Shown: positions 1 to 7,059 of the stretch, one piece after another
Numbering within the stretch: position 1 is the stretch's first letter
Layout: every line of letters starts with the position of its first letter
NCBI GenBank assembly: GCA_002476495.1
Contig: DLKL01000026.1
Span: forward strand, 171 to 32,339
From: Lachnospiraceae bacterium UBA7589
GTDB taxonomy: Bacteria; Bacillota; Clostridia; Lachnospirales; Lachnospiraceae
Direction: 5' to 3'
Length of the DNA stretch: 32,169 nucleotides
Position numbers and translations under genes: made by a program
Notes under the pieces: model-generated
Told to the model about the DNA's origin: nothing
Databases searched by the model: none
The model's input: only the letters and a program-made list of their open reading frames with translations

Positions 1-37
1 CAAGACCGCCTCGTTATGACCACTTCGATACCTCTCC
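1..37 (-). tRNA. tRNA-Ser (probably UGA anticodon), 5' part only
   Basis: On the minus strand the first 37 bases of a serine tRNA are visible. They are acceptor strand GGAGAGG, TA at positions 8-9, D-arm TCG/CGA around a long loop with the AGTGGT motif, a G at 26, anticodon strand GCGGT, and loop start CTTG. The last two bases would be anticodon positions 34-35 (T, G), which fits UGA. The anticodon 3' arm, the variable arm and the T arm lie outside the window, so the identity rests on the 5' half. Confidence 0.85.
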
Positions 38-88
38 ATAACTTTTATGTATAATAATGTCGCTCGTCTAATCATCAGCGACCTTGTT

Positions 89-117
89 ATATTAACAAAA
101 TTAGATGATATTGTCAA
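89..117 (-). promoter_or_regulatory. Promoter of the tRNA-Ser gene
   Basis: The minus strand carries TTGACA (117-112), a 17-base spacer, and TAATAT (94-89), close to the sigma-A consensus. The -35 contains the ispD stop codon TGA (116-114). The predicted start near 82 leaves a leader of about 45 bases before the tRNA. That leader contains a 6-bp hairpin, GTCGCT/AGCGAC (82-77 with 64-59), presumably removed when RNase P makes the mature 5' end. Confidence 0.8.
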
Positions 118-836
118 CAGGTTTTTAGTGTTTTTTGAAAGATTTTTCCGGCAAACAGCTCTGCAATTTCAATGTCTTCAGGTGTTGTTATTTTAATATT
201 TGTGTATTCTCCAGGGACAATCTTTGACTTAATTCCCCTATATTGTTCCATTAGCATTGTATCATCTGTTATATTGTGGTTTGGGCATTTTTTCATCTCT
301 TCATATGCGTCGGACAGCAGTGATAACCTGAAGCTTTGAGGAGTCTGAATCTGGTATAAAGATTTTCTGTCGGGAGTTTCAATCCCCAGCATTTTATCAT
401 CAACAAGCTTTATTGTATCCTTAACCGGAACCGCTACGGTACAAGCTCCGTATTCAAGTGCACCCCGTATAGAGGTGTTTATCATTTCATCCTGCAAAAA
501 TGGGCGTGCCCCATCATGTATCAATACTATATCATCCTTGTCTGTGCTTCCTTTCAGAGCAGCAAGTCCATTATATACGGAATCGTATCTTTCCTTTCCA
601 CCGGATATAATTTTCCCCACTTTATGCAGATTATATTCATCCACAATATTCTTTTGACAATATTTTATATCTTCATCCCTCGCAACTAAAACGATAGTAC
701 TTATATTTTCATTATTATTCAGGGTATACAGGGAGTAATAAAGAACCTCTTTATCTCTTATTTTTATAAATTGCTTAGCAATATGGGAATTCATTCTTTT
801 TCCACTACCTGCCGCCAAAACTATTGCAACTGCCAT
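114..836 (-). CDS. ispD: 2-C-methyl-D-erythritol 4-phosphate cytidylyltransferase
   Basis: IspD joins CTP and 2-C-methyl-D-erythritol 4-phosphate in the non-mevalonate isoprenoid pathway, in the cytosol. The protein opens with the nucleotide-binding loop AIVLAAGSGKRM. It also has the family segments HDGARPF, AVPVKDTIK, QTPQSF and ITDDTML, and is 240 residues, normal for the family. An ATG six codons upstream (854) is open, but GGTGAGG lies directly before the ATG at 836, which gives MAVAIVL and matches the family start. It follows tsaD by 62 bases on the same strand. Its stop codon is shared with the -35 of the tRNA promoter. No separate promoter was seen, so it is probably the end of the tsaD transcript. 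Confidence 0.95.
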   Translation of the reverse strand: MAVAIVLAAGSGKRMNSHIAKQFIKIRDKEVLYYSLYTLNNNENISTIVLVARDEDIKYCQKNIVDEYNLHKVGKIISGGKERYDSVYNGLAALKGSTDKDDIVLIHDGARPFLQDEMINTSIRGALEYGACTVAVPVKDTIKLVDDKMLGIETPDRKSLYQIQTPQSFRLSLLSDAYEEMKKCPNHNITDDTMLMEQYRGIKSKIVPGEYTNIKITTPEDIEIAELFAGKIFQKTLKTC

Positions 837-898
837 TTTTTCCTCACCAAACATTGTTGTACAATCAATCCACAGTATTTTTACGTTGGTACTACTAC

Positions 899-1912
899 CT
901 ATCTTTCTCCTATTTTTAAATTAGGTACAGCATTCAGTTCAAGACCGCTTCTGGTATTGTTAATATATTCATAATATCCTACAGCTCCTATCATGGCACC
1001 ATTATCTGTACAATATACAGGAGATGGATAATAGAATTTTAAGCCAATATCACTACAGGCTTTTTTCATATTTTCCCTTAGCGCTCCGTTGGCTGCCACT
1101 CCTCCGGCAAGAGCAAGACTGTTGCAGTTGTAGTCTTTTGCTGCTTTTATTGAATTACCTGTAAGCACATCCACAACCGCTCTTTGAAATGAGGCTGCTA
1201 CGTCTGCCTTGTTGACTTCAATGTGTTTCATTTCGCATCCGTTTAAATAGTTGAGCACCGCCGACTTTAATCCGCTAAATGAGAAATCATATGGTGCATC
1301 CTCCATAAATGCCCTTGGAAAATGTATTGCTTCCGGATTACCTTCCTTTGCCAGCATATCAATCTTTGGTCCTCCCGGATACCCGAGTCCGATAGCCCTG
1401 GCAACCTTATCAAAGGCTTCCCCCGCAGCATCGTCTCTTGTTCGTCCTACTATTTCGAATTTGTTATAGTCCCGTACACATACAAGATGAGAATGTCCTC
1501 CTGATGCTACCATACACATAAACGGTGGTTTTAATTCCGGATTTTCTATATAGTTTGCCGCAATATGTCCTTCTATGTGATTAACACCTATAAGCGGTTT
1601 GTTCTTTGCATAAGCCAATGCTTTAGCCATACTCACTCCTACCAGCAAAGCTCCTACCAGCCCCGGACCGTACGTAACAGCTATGGCATCTATGTCATCC
1701 CATGTAACACCGGCATCATCCAATGCCTTCTGTACAACCTGATTAATTTTTTCTACATGCTTTCGTGATGCTATCTCAGGCACTACCCCACCATAAAGTG
1801 TATGTAACTCAATCTGTGAATATATCACATTTGATTTGACCTGTCTCCCATCCACAACAACTGCGGCTGCAGTTTCATCACAGGAAGATTCGATTCCTAG
1901 AATTGTAGTCAT
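899..1912 (-). CDS. tsaD: tRNA N6-threonylcarbamoyladenosine transferase
   Basis: TsaD transfers the threonylcarbamoyl group to A37 of ANN-decoding tRNAs, working in a complex with TsaB and TsaE. The ASKHA-type protein is 337 residues. It begins with ILGIESSCDET, has the metal-binding HIEGH (His112, His116), SGGHSHL, and the C-terminal nucleotide loop LALAGGVAANGALR. An AGAGGTG ribosome site lies 6 bases before the ATG. tsaB and tsaE lie about 2.4 kb upstream on the same strand, so the t6A genes form two nearby groups here. The carbamoyladenylate synthase TsaC is not in the window. Confidence 0.97.
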   Translation of the reverse strand: MTTILGIESSCDETAAAVVVDGRQVKSNVIYSQIELHTLYGGVVPEIASRKHVEKINQVVQKALDDAGVTWDDIDAIAVTYGPGLVGALLVGVSMAKALAYAKNKPLIGVNHIEGHIAANYIENPELKPPFMCMVASGGHSHLVCVRDYNKFEIVGRTRDDAAGEAFDKVARAIGLGYPGGPKIDMLAKEGNPEAIHFPRAFMEDAPYDFSFSGLKSAVLNYLNGCEMKHIEVNKADVAASFQRAVVDVLTGNSIKAAKDYNCNSLALAGGVAANGALRENMKKACSDIGLKFYYPSPVYCTDNGAMIGAVGYYEYINNTRSGLELNAVPNLKIGER

Positions 1913-1933
1913 ATTGCACCTCTTATAATGTTA

Positions 1934-2509
1934 TTATTGTCCCAGTCTGGATTCACCCCAGGCCTGGATTTTCCAACGGTCATCCTCTTTTACCAGAACA
2001 TATTGCATGTATAGATAGCCTATTGAATCCTCCATGTCAACCGTTATCTTTACCTCCAGTGTGGCCATATATATCCCATCTCTGGTATAAGTCTTTATCT
2101 GACTTGCCTCAGGTAATTCGTAAGATTTATATTTGTACCCTTTTTCTTCCATCATGGATATGCTGTTTTTAAGGCTTTGCAGATTAATATTTTCCTCATT
2201 CAGACCAATAAGCTCCTTGCTGTATAGACATCTTACCTGTTGGTTAAGAGCATATATCTCGTCATCACTCAGCTTTTCTCCATAGAAGGCTTTAAAATAT
2301 CTGCTGTGGAGTTTTACCACATCCCTTGGAGTTTTAGGATAATCTTCAACCATATCATAGGAACAAAGCTGTTCTATTTCTGTCTTTTGTTTATCAGAAC
2401 GGGGTATTGAGGATTTATTTCCAAGGCTGTTAAAATATACCAGAAATATAACGGCAAAAAAAACAGCCAGAAATATGGTTTTTATAATTGACTTTTTCTT
2501 TTCCTTCAT
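1934..2509 (-). CDS. Membrane-anchored protein of unknown function
   Basis: I do not recognise a named family with certainty; it may be one of the Lachnospiraceae-specific DUFs. The 191-residue product has a basic N-terminus (MKEKKKSIIK), one hydrophobic segment at about residues 10-28, and a polar extracytoplasmic part. The C-terminal third (about 140-188) reads as alternating strands ending in DDRWKIQAWGESRLG, reminiscent of small NTF2-like or DUF4829-type folds; that is inference. A strong AAGGAGGG site precedes the ATG. It sits 27 bases after rnz and 21 bases before tsaD on the same strand, so it is probably co-transcribed. Nothing links it functionally to tRNA work beyond position. Confidence 0.75.
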   Translation of the reverse strand: MKEKKKSIIKTIFLAVFFAVIFLVYFNSLGNKSSIPRSDKQKTEIEQLCSYDMVEDYPKTPRDVVKLHSRYFKAFYGEKLSDDEIYALNQQVRCLYSKELIGLNEENINLQSLKNSISMMEEKGYKYKSYELPEASQIKTYTRDGIYMATLEVKITVDMEDSIGYLYMQYVLVKEDDRWKIQAWGESRLGQ

Positions 2510-2536
2510 AAAAATCCCTCCTTTTTGTTGTTCTGT

Positions 2537-3445
2537 CTAATCCGTAAAGTTTATTTCCCTCGTCATCAGATCTTTTCCCATACGGGCTCCCGAAAAGATT
2601 TCTTTTATATCTTTTTCAAATTCACCGGGACGTGCAGTAGCAGGACTGTAATGGGTAAGCCACATTTCGGATACCCCTGCCTTCTTTGCAATCTCAGCCG
2701 CTTCCTGCATAGTCATATGCTTATGTTCCTTTGCCTTGTCTGTTTTATCCTTTTCTCCATACATCCCTTCACATATAAATATATCGGATTTTTCTGCATT
2801 TTTTACAATGCCCGGAGTAGGTCTGGTATCGGTACAGTAGGTTATTTTTATGCCCTTCCTTGCTTCGCCCATCACCATATCACCGGAATATATTTTCCCA
2901 TCATATTCAACACTGCCACCCTTTTGAAGAATATTCCAGTATGTCACAGGCAGGCCCAGCTTCCTTGCCTTTTCCGCATCAAATTTACCTGCTCTGTCAA
3001 GTACAATGCTGTAGCCATAACAGGTAATCCGGTGATTAACCTTGAATGCTCTGATGGTAAGCCCGCAAATACTGATTTCCTGTTCGTCCTGTTCAAGCTC
3101 AATAAAATTAATGTCAAAGGGCAATTCAGGAGCGATAACTCTGAGAGAATTAACTACCCGTTCAAGTCCCTTAGGTCCTATCATTGTAAGGGGTTCTGTT
3201 CTTTCTGCATTGCCCATTGTCAGCAAAAGCCCCGGTAATCCACTGATATGATCCGCATGGAAATGTGTTATGCATATCACATCCAACGGTTTAAAGCTCC
3301 AACCCTTCTGCCTTATCTGATTCTGGGTACCTTCCCCACAGTCAATAAGCATATTTTTGCCATTATACCTGAACATCAGGGATGTAAGTGCCCTGTACGG
3401 CAGAGGAAGCATTCCTCCTGTACCAAGCAGACATATATCTATCAT
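2537..3445 (-). CDS. rnz: Ribonuclease Z (tRNA 3' endonuclease)
   Basis: RNase Z cuts the 3' trailer of tRNA precursors, chiefly those lacking an encoded CCA. The 302-residue metallo-beta-lactamase protein has LLGTGGMLPLP at the N-terminus, the zinc motif HFHADH (61-66), NHRITCYGY, the late aspartate in YCTDTRP, and LTHYSPA near the C-terminus, as in the short bacterial form. AGGAGG lies just before the ATG. It follows the zinc-ribbon gene by 22 bases and probably shares the promoter at 3720-3748. The substrate context fits: tsaD downstream and a tRNA at the end of the block. Confidence 0.95.
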   Translation of the reverse strand: MIDICLLGTGGMLPLPYRALTSLMFRYNGKNMLIDCGEGTQNQIRQKGWSFKPLDVICITHFHADHISGLPGLLLTMGNAERTEPLTMIGPKGLERVVNSLRVIAPELPFDINFIELEQDEQEISICGLTIRAFKVNHRITCYGYSIVLDRAGKFDAEKARKLGLPVTYWNILQKGGSVEYDGKIYSGDMVMGEARKGIKITYCTDTRPTPGIVKNAEKSDIFICEGMYGEKDKTDKAKEHKHMTMQEAAEIAKKAGVSEMWLTHYSPATARPGEFEKDIKEIFSGARMGKDLMTREINFTD

Positions 3446-3467
3446 TTTGTTCCTCCTGTCTGGCTAA

Positions 3468-3692
3468 CTATAAAAGCTCATTTGTGTCACTTATGGAAAC
3501 AGGATATGAAAAGTCTTCAAACAAGCTGTCACTACAGCTTTCACAAAGCACAAAGCTGTAGGTCTTTCCATCCTTTTCTGAAAAATAACCCCAATTTTTC
3601 TTTACCTCGATGAAGTCCTCCATCAATATCCCATTCTTTTTCTGTAATATTTTACCACATTTGTTACAACATAATTCGGTGTTCTTTTTCAT
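3468..3692 (-). CDS. Small zinc-ribbon protein of unknown function
   Basis: This 74-residue protein has two cysteine pairs, CNKCGK (about 9-14) and CESC (about 50-53), spaced as in a treble-clef or rubredoxin-like zinc site. The middle segment FIEVKKNWGYFSEKDGK is a likely beta hairpin. A CAGGAGG site lies at good distance from the ATG. It is the first gene after a likely promoter and is followed by rnz at 22 bases. I cannot assign a function; regulatory or RNA-binding roles are possible for such ribbons, but that is inference. Confidence 0.75.
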   Translation of the reverse strand: MKKNTELCCNKCGKILQKKNGILMEDFIEVKKNWGYFSEKDGKTYSFVLCESCSDSLFEDFSYPVSISDTNELL

Positions 3693-3719
3693 ATTTTCCT
3701 CCTGACGTATAATAATTAC

Positions 3720-3748
3720 ATTATAGTAGATATAGCCTAGGATTTAAA
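3720..3748 (-). promoter_or_regulatory. Probable promoter for zinc-ribbon/rnz block
   Basis: The minus strand reads TTTAAA (3748-3743), a 17-base spacer, and a perfect TATAAT (3725-3720). It lies in the 95-base gap after rimI, about 28 bases before the zinc-ribbon ATG. No GC-rich terminator is visible in the gap, so read-through from rimI is also possible. Confidence 0.55.
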
Positions 3749-3787
3749 TGAGAAAAAAATACTAACTATGTAAATATTTTACAAACA

Positions 3788-4264
3788 CTATAGGTCTATC
3801 CGGTATACAAGTCCGTTTTCCCGGGGACATGTATAATAGTTATTTCTTTTTCCTATGAGAATATATCCTTTTTTTTCGTACAAGGCTCTTGCAGAAATGT
3901 TACTTTCCCTTACCTCGAGAAATCCTTTTTTACATTTGCCATGCATCCCGGACAGATAATACTCAAGCAATGCTTTTCCAATTCCCTGCCCACGATAAGC
4001 CTCCTTCACAGCAATTCTTTGAAGCTCTGTTTCATCCTGAACCACGGTAGATATAATGTAACCGGCAAAGCTTTCAGGAAAGCCTGCAGGTATCTCCATA
4101 TTTTCATCAACAGAAATCACTGTAGCATATTCATTGCTTTTACATGAAATGTAAATATGATAATGTCGCAGCATACCTGACTGCTGTATGCTTTCATAGG
4201 ACCAGCTGTCAGAAAATGTGTCCTTCTCCAGTTCATATATTTGTCCCGCTACATTTTCATCCAT
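3788..4264 (-). CDS. rimI: Ribosomal protein bS18 N-acetyltransferase RimI-like (GNAT)
   Basis: A GNAT acetyltransferase of 158 residues, by family the enzyme that acetylates the N-terminal alanine of ribosomal protein S18. Seen are EKDTFSDSWSYESI, the acetyl-CoA loop RIAVKEAYRGQGIGKALL, and LEVRESNISARALYEKKGY, all typical of RimI. The start ATG lies just after the tsaB stop, with AAGGA eight bases upstream. From this start the first beta strand of the fold is shorter than usual. An in-frame stop lies only four codons further up, so no longer ATG, GTG or TTG start exists. The tsaE-tsaB-rimI order is common in Firmicutes. Confidence 0.9.
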   Translation of the reverse strand: MDENVAGQIYELEKDTFSDSWSYESIQQSGMLRHYHIYISCKSNEYATVISVDENMEIPAGFPESFAGYIISTVVQDETELQRIAVKEAYRGQGIGKALLEYYLSGMHGKCKKGFLEVRESNISARALYEKKGYILIGKRNNYYTCPRENGLVYRIDL

Positions 4265-4265
4265 A

Positions 4266-4973
4266 TCAGCTATCCTTCATTCTTTCTTCCCGTTCACGTT
4301 CGGCCTGGGATTTTCTAAGGTAAACCGGCTTGTGTTCCTCGGCTCTTTCAAAATGTCCTTCCATATAATATAGAAGTCCAAGAGTCGCTACAGCACCGGC
4401 TCTTTGTCTGTTCAAATGTGCAGGTGCAAAAAGAATGTCATTTTTCATTTCCTCTGCTATAATATCCTCGAAAACAGGTACCCCATCACCGGTAAAGATA
4501 ATTCTCCCATCCATTCTGTTAAGAATCTGTATAAGTTCTCTTATATCCATGGCAGACTGATCCATGAGGCAATTCATTTTTTCTCCGTTAAAGCTGTATA
4601 TTCCTGTGTATACCTGATTTCTTCTGGCATCCATTATGGGACATACTATATCCTTTGCCCCCCACAAATTGTATGCCAGAGCATGGCAGGTAGGCACGGA
4701 TACTATAGGTATATCCAGTGCCATTCCAAGTCCCTTCACAGTAGCCGAGCCTATTCTAAGACCTGTAAATGAACCCGGGCCACCGGCTACTGCTATAGCA
4801 TCTATATCATTCAAATCCAGTCCTGTCATTTTTATAATCTCATCAAGCATGGGCATGAGAGTCTCTGAATGTGTTTTTTTGTAATTGACAGAAAACTCTG
4901 CCAGCAGTACATCGTCACATACCACAGCTACAGTTGCCACCATTCCCGAAGTATCTATTCCTAATATTTTCAT
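4266..4973 (-). CDS. tsaB: t6A complex scaffold protein
   Basis: TsaB is the catalytically inactive TsaD paralogue that bridges TsaD and TsaE in t6A formation. The product is 235 residues and starts MKILGIDTSG, followed by the family segments THSETLMPMLDEI and AVAGGPGSFTGLRIG. As expected for TsaB it lacks the metal histidines of TsaD. It begins 5 bases after the tsaE stop, with GAGAGG further up, and ends 1 base before rimI, so translation is probably coupled. The C-terminus is rich in Arg and Glu. Confidence 0.95.
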   Translation of the reverse strand: MKILGIDTSGMVATVAVVCDDVLLAEFSVNYKKTHSETLMPMLDEIIKMTGLDLNDIDAIAVAGGPGSFTGLRIGSATVKGLGMALDIPIVSVPTCHALAYNLWGAKDIVCPIMDARRNQVYTGIYSFNGEKMNCLMDQSAMDIRELIQILNRMDGRIIFTGDGVPVFEDIIAEEMKNDILFAPAHLNRQRAGAVATLGLLYYMEGHFERAEEHKPVYLRKSQAEREREERMKDS

Positions 4974-4978
4974 ATATC

Positions 4979-5413
4979 TTACAGCCTCTCTATAGTTATT
5001 TTTCTGTAATCAAAGCCCTTTTCGGCATCCTTCTCTATTGTAATTATTGTATAATGGTCAGGAAGTATATCAGCTATAAGCTGCCCCCACTCAATGAGAC
5101 ATACTCCTTCACCTCCGACAATATCATAATATCCTATTTCATCCATTTCATCATCACTGCCAATTCTGTATACATCGAAATGGTAAAACGGAAGCCTTCC
5201 CTCGTGATACTCCTTTAATATGGTAAATGTAGGACTACATATGGTTTCTCCAACACCAAGTCCCATGCCGAAGCCCTGGGAAAATACGGTTTTACCTGTC
5301 CCCAGTTCACCCTGTAAGCAATAGACCTCTCCCGGAAGAGCTTCTTCTCCAAGCTTTTTCCCTATATTAAATGTATCCTTTGTACAATAACTTTCTTTAT
5401 AATCCTTTTCCAC
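4979..5413 (-). CDS. tsaE: t6A complex ATPase
   Basis: TsaE is a P-loop ATPase that drives the t6A complex through its catalytic cycle. It shows Walker A GELGTGKT, the family motif SPTFTILKEY, HFDVYRI, and LIEWGQ. An ATG at 5452 is open in frame, but AAGGAG lies seven bases before a GTG at 5413, and this start gives 144 residues, normal for the family. The reading frame therefore starts inside the 3' end of the preceding gene (17-base overlap), suggesting coupled translation. tsaB follows at 5 bases. Confidence 0.9.
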   Translation of the reverse strand: MEKDYKESYCTKDTFNIGKKLGEEALPGEVYCLQGELGTGKTVFSQGFGMGLGVGETICSPTFTILKEYHEGRLPFYHFDVYRIGSDDEMDEIGYYDIVGGEGVCLIEWGQLIADILPDHYTIITIEKDAEKGFDYRKITIERL

Positions 5414-5936
5414 TTTTATACTCCTTAAGATTTCTACTAAGTCTTGGCCCATATCCGGCTGTAAATTGTACTATGGCAGTTACAATTTTTGCTCTGTCCT
5501 CACCAAGTTCGGAAAGAGGAATTACAAAGGCATACATTCTGCCTGTATAAATCGCAATAACCTTCTTTGTCATCATTACTCTTATAATTTTATCCCAGGA
5601 TATATCAAGGCTTGTATCTCCCTGGGATACCTTTATCCCATCGTTGCCAAAGGTGTATTCCAGAGGTTTCTTATAAGATGGGCTCAATTTTAGCTGTTTA
5701 AAGGTTTTGAATCCGAGAGATATCGGATTTATCACTGTGAAAACCATGCCTACCAGTATAAACATAACCCTTTGGGATATACTTAGCTGCCCCCAGAACA
5801 CTATTACAATTATAAAGGCACCAATGCTTAGCAATACTCCCATTATACCTCCAAAGCTCCTGTAATTATTATTAATTACATAGCTGTAAAGAGCAGAAAA
5901 ATTCATTTTTATCGATTTTGTTTTTGATGAAACCAT
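5397..5936 (-). CDS. YcxB-like membrane protein
   Basis: A 179-residue protein with two hydrophobic helices (about 30-50 and 56-73). They are followed by a cytoplasmic beta-rich domain with YTFGNDGIKVSQGDTSLDISWDKI and a late YAFVIPLSEL, resembling the YcxB-like C-terminal domain found in many Firmicutes. Function is unknown; such domains look PH-like, but that is inference. GAAAGGAAG precedes the ATG. It lies between comEB (20 bases before it) and tsaE (17-base overlap), so it is very likely in the same transcript as the t6A genes. Confidence 0.8.
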   Translation of the reverse strand: MVSSKTKSIKMNFSALYSYVINNNYRSFGGIMGVLLSIGAFIIVIVFWGQLSISQRVMFILVGMVFTVINPISLGFKTFKQLKLSPSYKKPLEYTFGNDGIKVSQGDTSLDISWDKIIRVMMTKKVIAIYTGRMYAFVIPLSELGEDRAKIVTAIVQFTAGYGPRLSRNLKEYKSGKGL

Positions 5937-5956
5937 AGTCTTCCTTTCACATATAT

Positions 5957-6439
5957 CTATAATTCAAACTCTATCCTTTTATGTCTTGTCTCATACCGGG
6001 TATACTTTACTCCTGCCATGTCAAACATCCGTTTAGAAGCTATTGTGCTGTTTGTATCATGGTATTTGTCCGAAAGATAAATAACCTCCTTTATGCCACT
6101 CTGGATTATGGCCTTTGCACATTCATTGCAGGGAAACAGAGTTGCATAGCATCTTGCACCTTTAAGTGTTCCACCTCCACGATAATTCAGTATTGCATTT
6201 AATTCTGCGTGACATACAAAAAAATACTTTGTTGCAAGATCTGTTCCTTCCCGGTCCCAAGGCATGGCATCATCGTTGCAGCCTGCCGGCATTCCATTAT
6301 ACCCAACAGACAAAATCCTGTTATCCTCGTCAACTATACAGGCTCCCACCTGAGTACCCGGATCCTTGCTTCTCTGGGCTGACATAATGGCAATGCCCAT
6401 AAAATACTGATCCCATGTAATATAATCGTTTCTCTTCAT
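5957..6439 (-). CDS. comEB: Deoxycytidylate (dCMP) deaminase
   Basis: dCMP deaminase makes dUMP for thymidylate synthesis. The 160-residue protein carries the zinc and proton-shuttle motif CHAELNAI and the second zinc motif PCNECAKAI, with the substrate-region VGYNGMPAGCNDD. In Bacillus the homologue is called ComEB; nothing here ties it to competence. AGGAGAG lies six bases before the ATG. The gap to lysC upstream is 146 bases and holds a perfect hairpin at 6472-6493. Confidence 0.92.
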   Translation of the reverse strand: MKRNDYITWDQYFMGIAIMSAQRSKDPGTQVGACIVDEDNRILSVGYNGMPAGCNDDAMPWDREGTDLATKYFFVCHAELNAILNYRGGGTLKGARCYATLFPCNECAKAIIQSGIKEVIYLSDKYHDTNSTIASKRMFDMAGVKYTRYETRHKRIEFEL

Positions 6440-6471
6440 CTATAGCTCTCCTAATAACACATTCACACAAT

Positions 6472-6493
6472 GTAAATTGGGGCGCCAATTTAC
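6472..6493 (-). repeat. Perfect 9-bp inverted repeat in the comEB leader
   Basis: GTAAATTGG (6472-6480) and CCAATTTAC (6485-6493) flank a 4-base loop. On the minus strand the hairpin ends 32 bases before the comEB ATG and is not followed by a T run, so it is not a standard terminator. It could be an RNA stabiliser or a protein site. The rest of the lysC-comEB gap (6440-6585) shows no gene and no clear promoter. Confidence 0.6.
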
Positions 6494-6585
6494 TTTCATC
6501 ATCCCTATTAAATAAAGACCATGGTGAAAAATAAATATGACACCCTCGTTTCAGGAATGGTTGTGCAATTCCTCCGGTTATAATA

Positions 6586-7059
6586 TTAGTGCTCTCCCAG
6601 AGCAAATTTATCATGTACTGCTGCCATGGCTCTCTGCATACAGTCTTCATCTATCAGAACCGTTACTCGTATCTCAGATGTTGATATCATCCTTATGTTA
6701 ATATTCTGGTCATAAAGTGCCTCAAACATCTTGGCTGCAACTCCTGCATTAGTCTGCATGCCGGCTCCGACTATAGAAACCTTAGCCACCTTTTTGTTTA
6801 CATCCACACTCTCAAAATTGTTGAAGTTTTCATTAATTATCTTTGCAGCTTCATCCGCATTTTCCTCGCTGGTTGTAAAGCTTATGTCCTTTGTTCCCTT
6901 TCTTCCCACTGACTGGAGAATCATATCAACATTTATATTGTGCTTGGCAAGGGCATTAAATAACTTAAATGCCACACCCGGCTCATCCTTGAGGCCAACC
7001 ACTGCTACTCTGGCAGTATCCGCATCTCCTGCAACACCACTAACAAGCATTTTTTCCAT
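6586..7059 (-). CDS. lysC: Probable aspartokinase beta subunit from an internal start
   Basis: Within lysC, AAGGAGGG (7074-7067) stands exactly 7 bases before an in-frame ATG (7059-7057, Met245 of the full protein). Translation from it gives 157 residues holding only the two ACT domains. Alpha2-beta2 aspartokinases of Bacillus subtilis and Corynebacterium are made this way, from an in-frame internal start, with beta subunits of similar size. The sequence shows the site; use of the site is inference from those systems. The same bases encode Lys-Glu-Gly, so coincidence is possible. Confidence 0.65.
   Translation of the reverse strand: MEKMLVSGVAGDADTARVAVVGLKDEPGVAFKLFNALAKHNINVDMILQSVGRKGTKDISFTTSEENADEAAKIINENFNNFESVDVNKKVAKVSIVGAGMQTNAGVAAKMFEALYDQNINIRMISTSEIRVTVLIDEDCMQRAMAAVHDKFALGEH

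Noticed and set aside
3765..3785. TGTAAA/TTTACA hairpin after rimI as a terminator
   Set aside because: The stem is only A-T rich with one G-C pair, and the T run is displaced; too weak to call.
4266..4275. ATA at 4273 as a longer rimI start
   Set aside because: It would restore part of the first beta strand, but ATA starts are very rare and the AAGGA site is placed for the ATG at 4264.
6330..6650. 106-codon minus-strand open frame across comEB and the lysC end
   Set aside because: It overlaps two certain genes in another frame, lacks a ribosome site, and has no family-like pattern.
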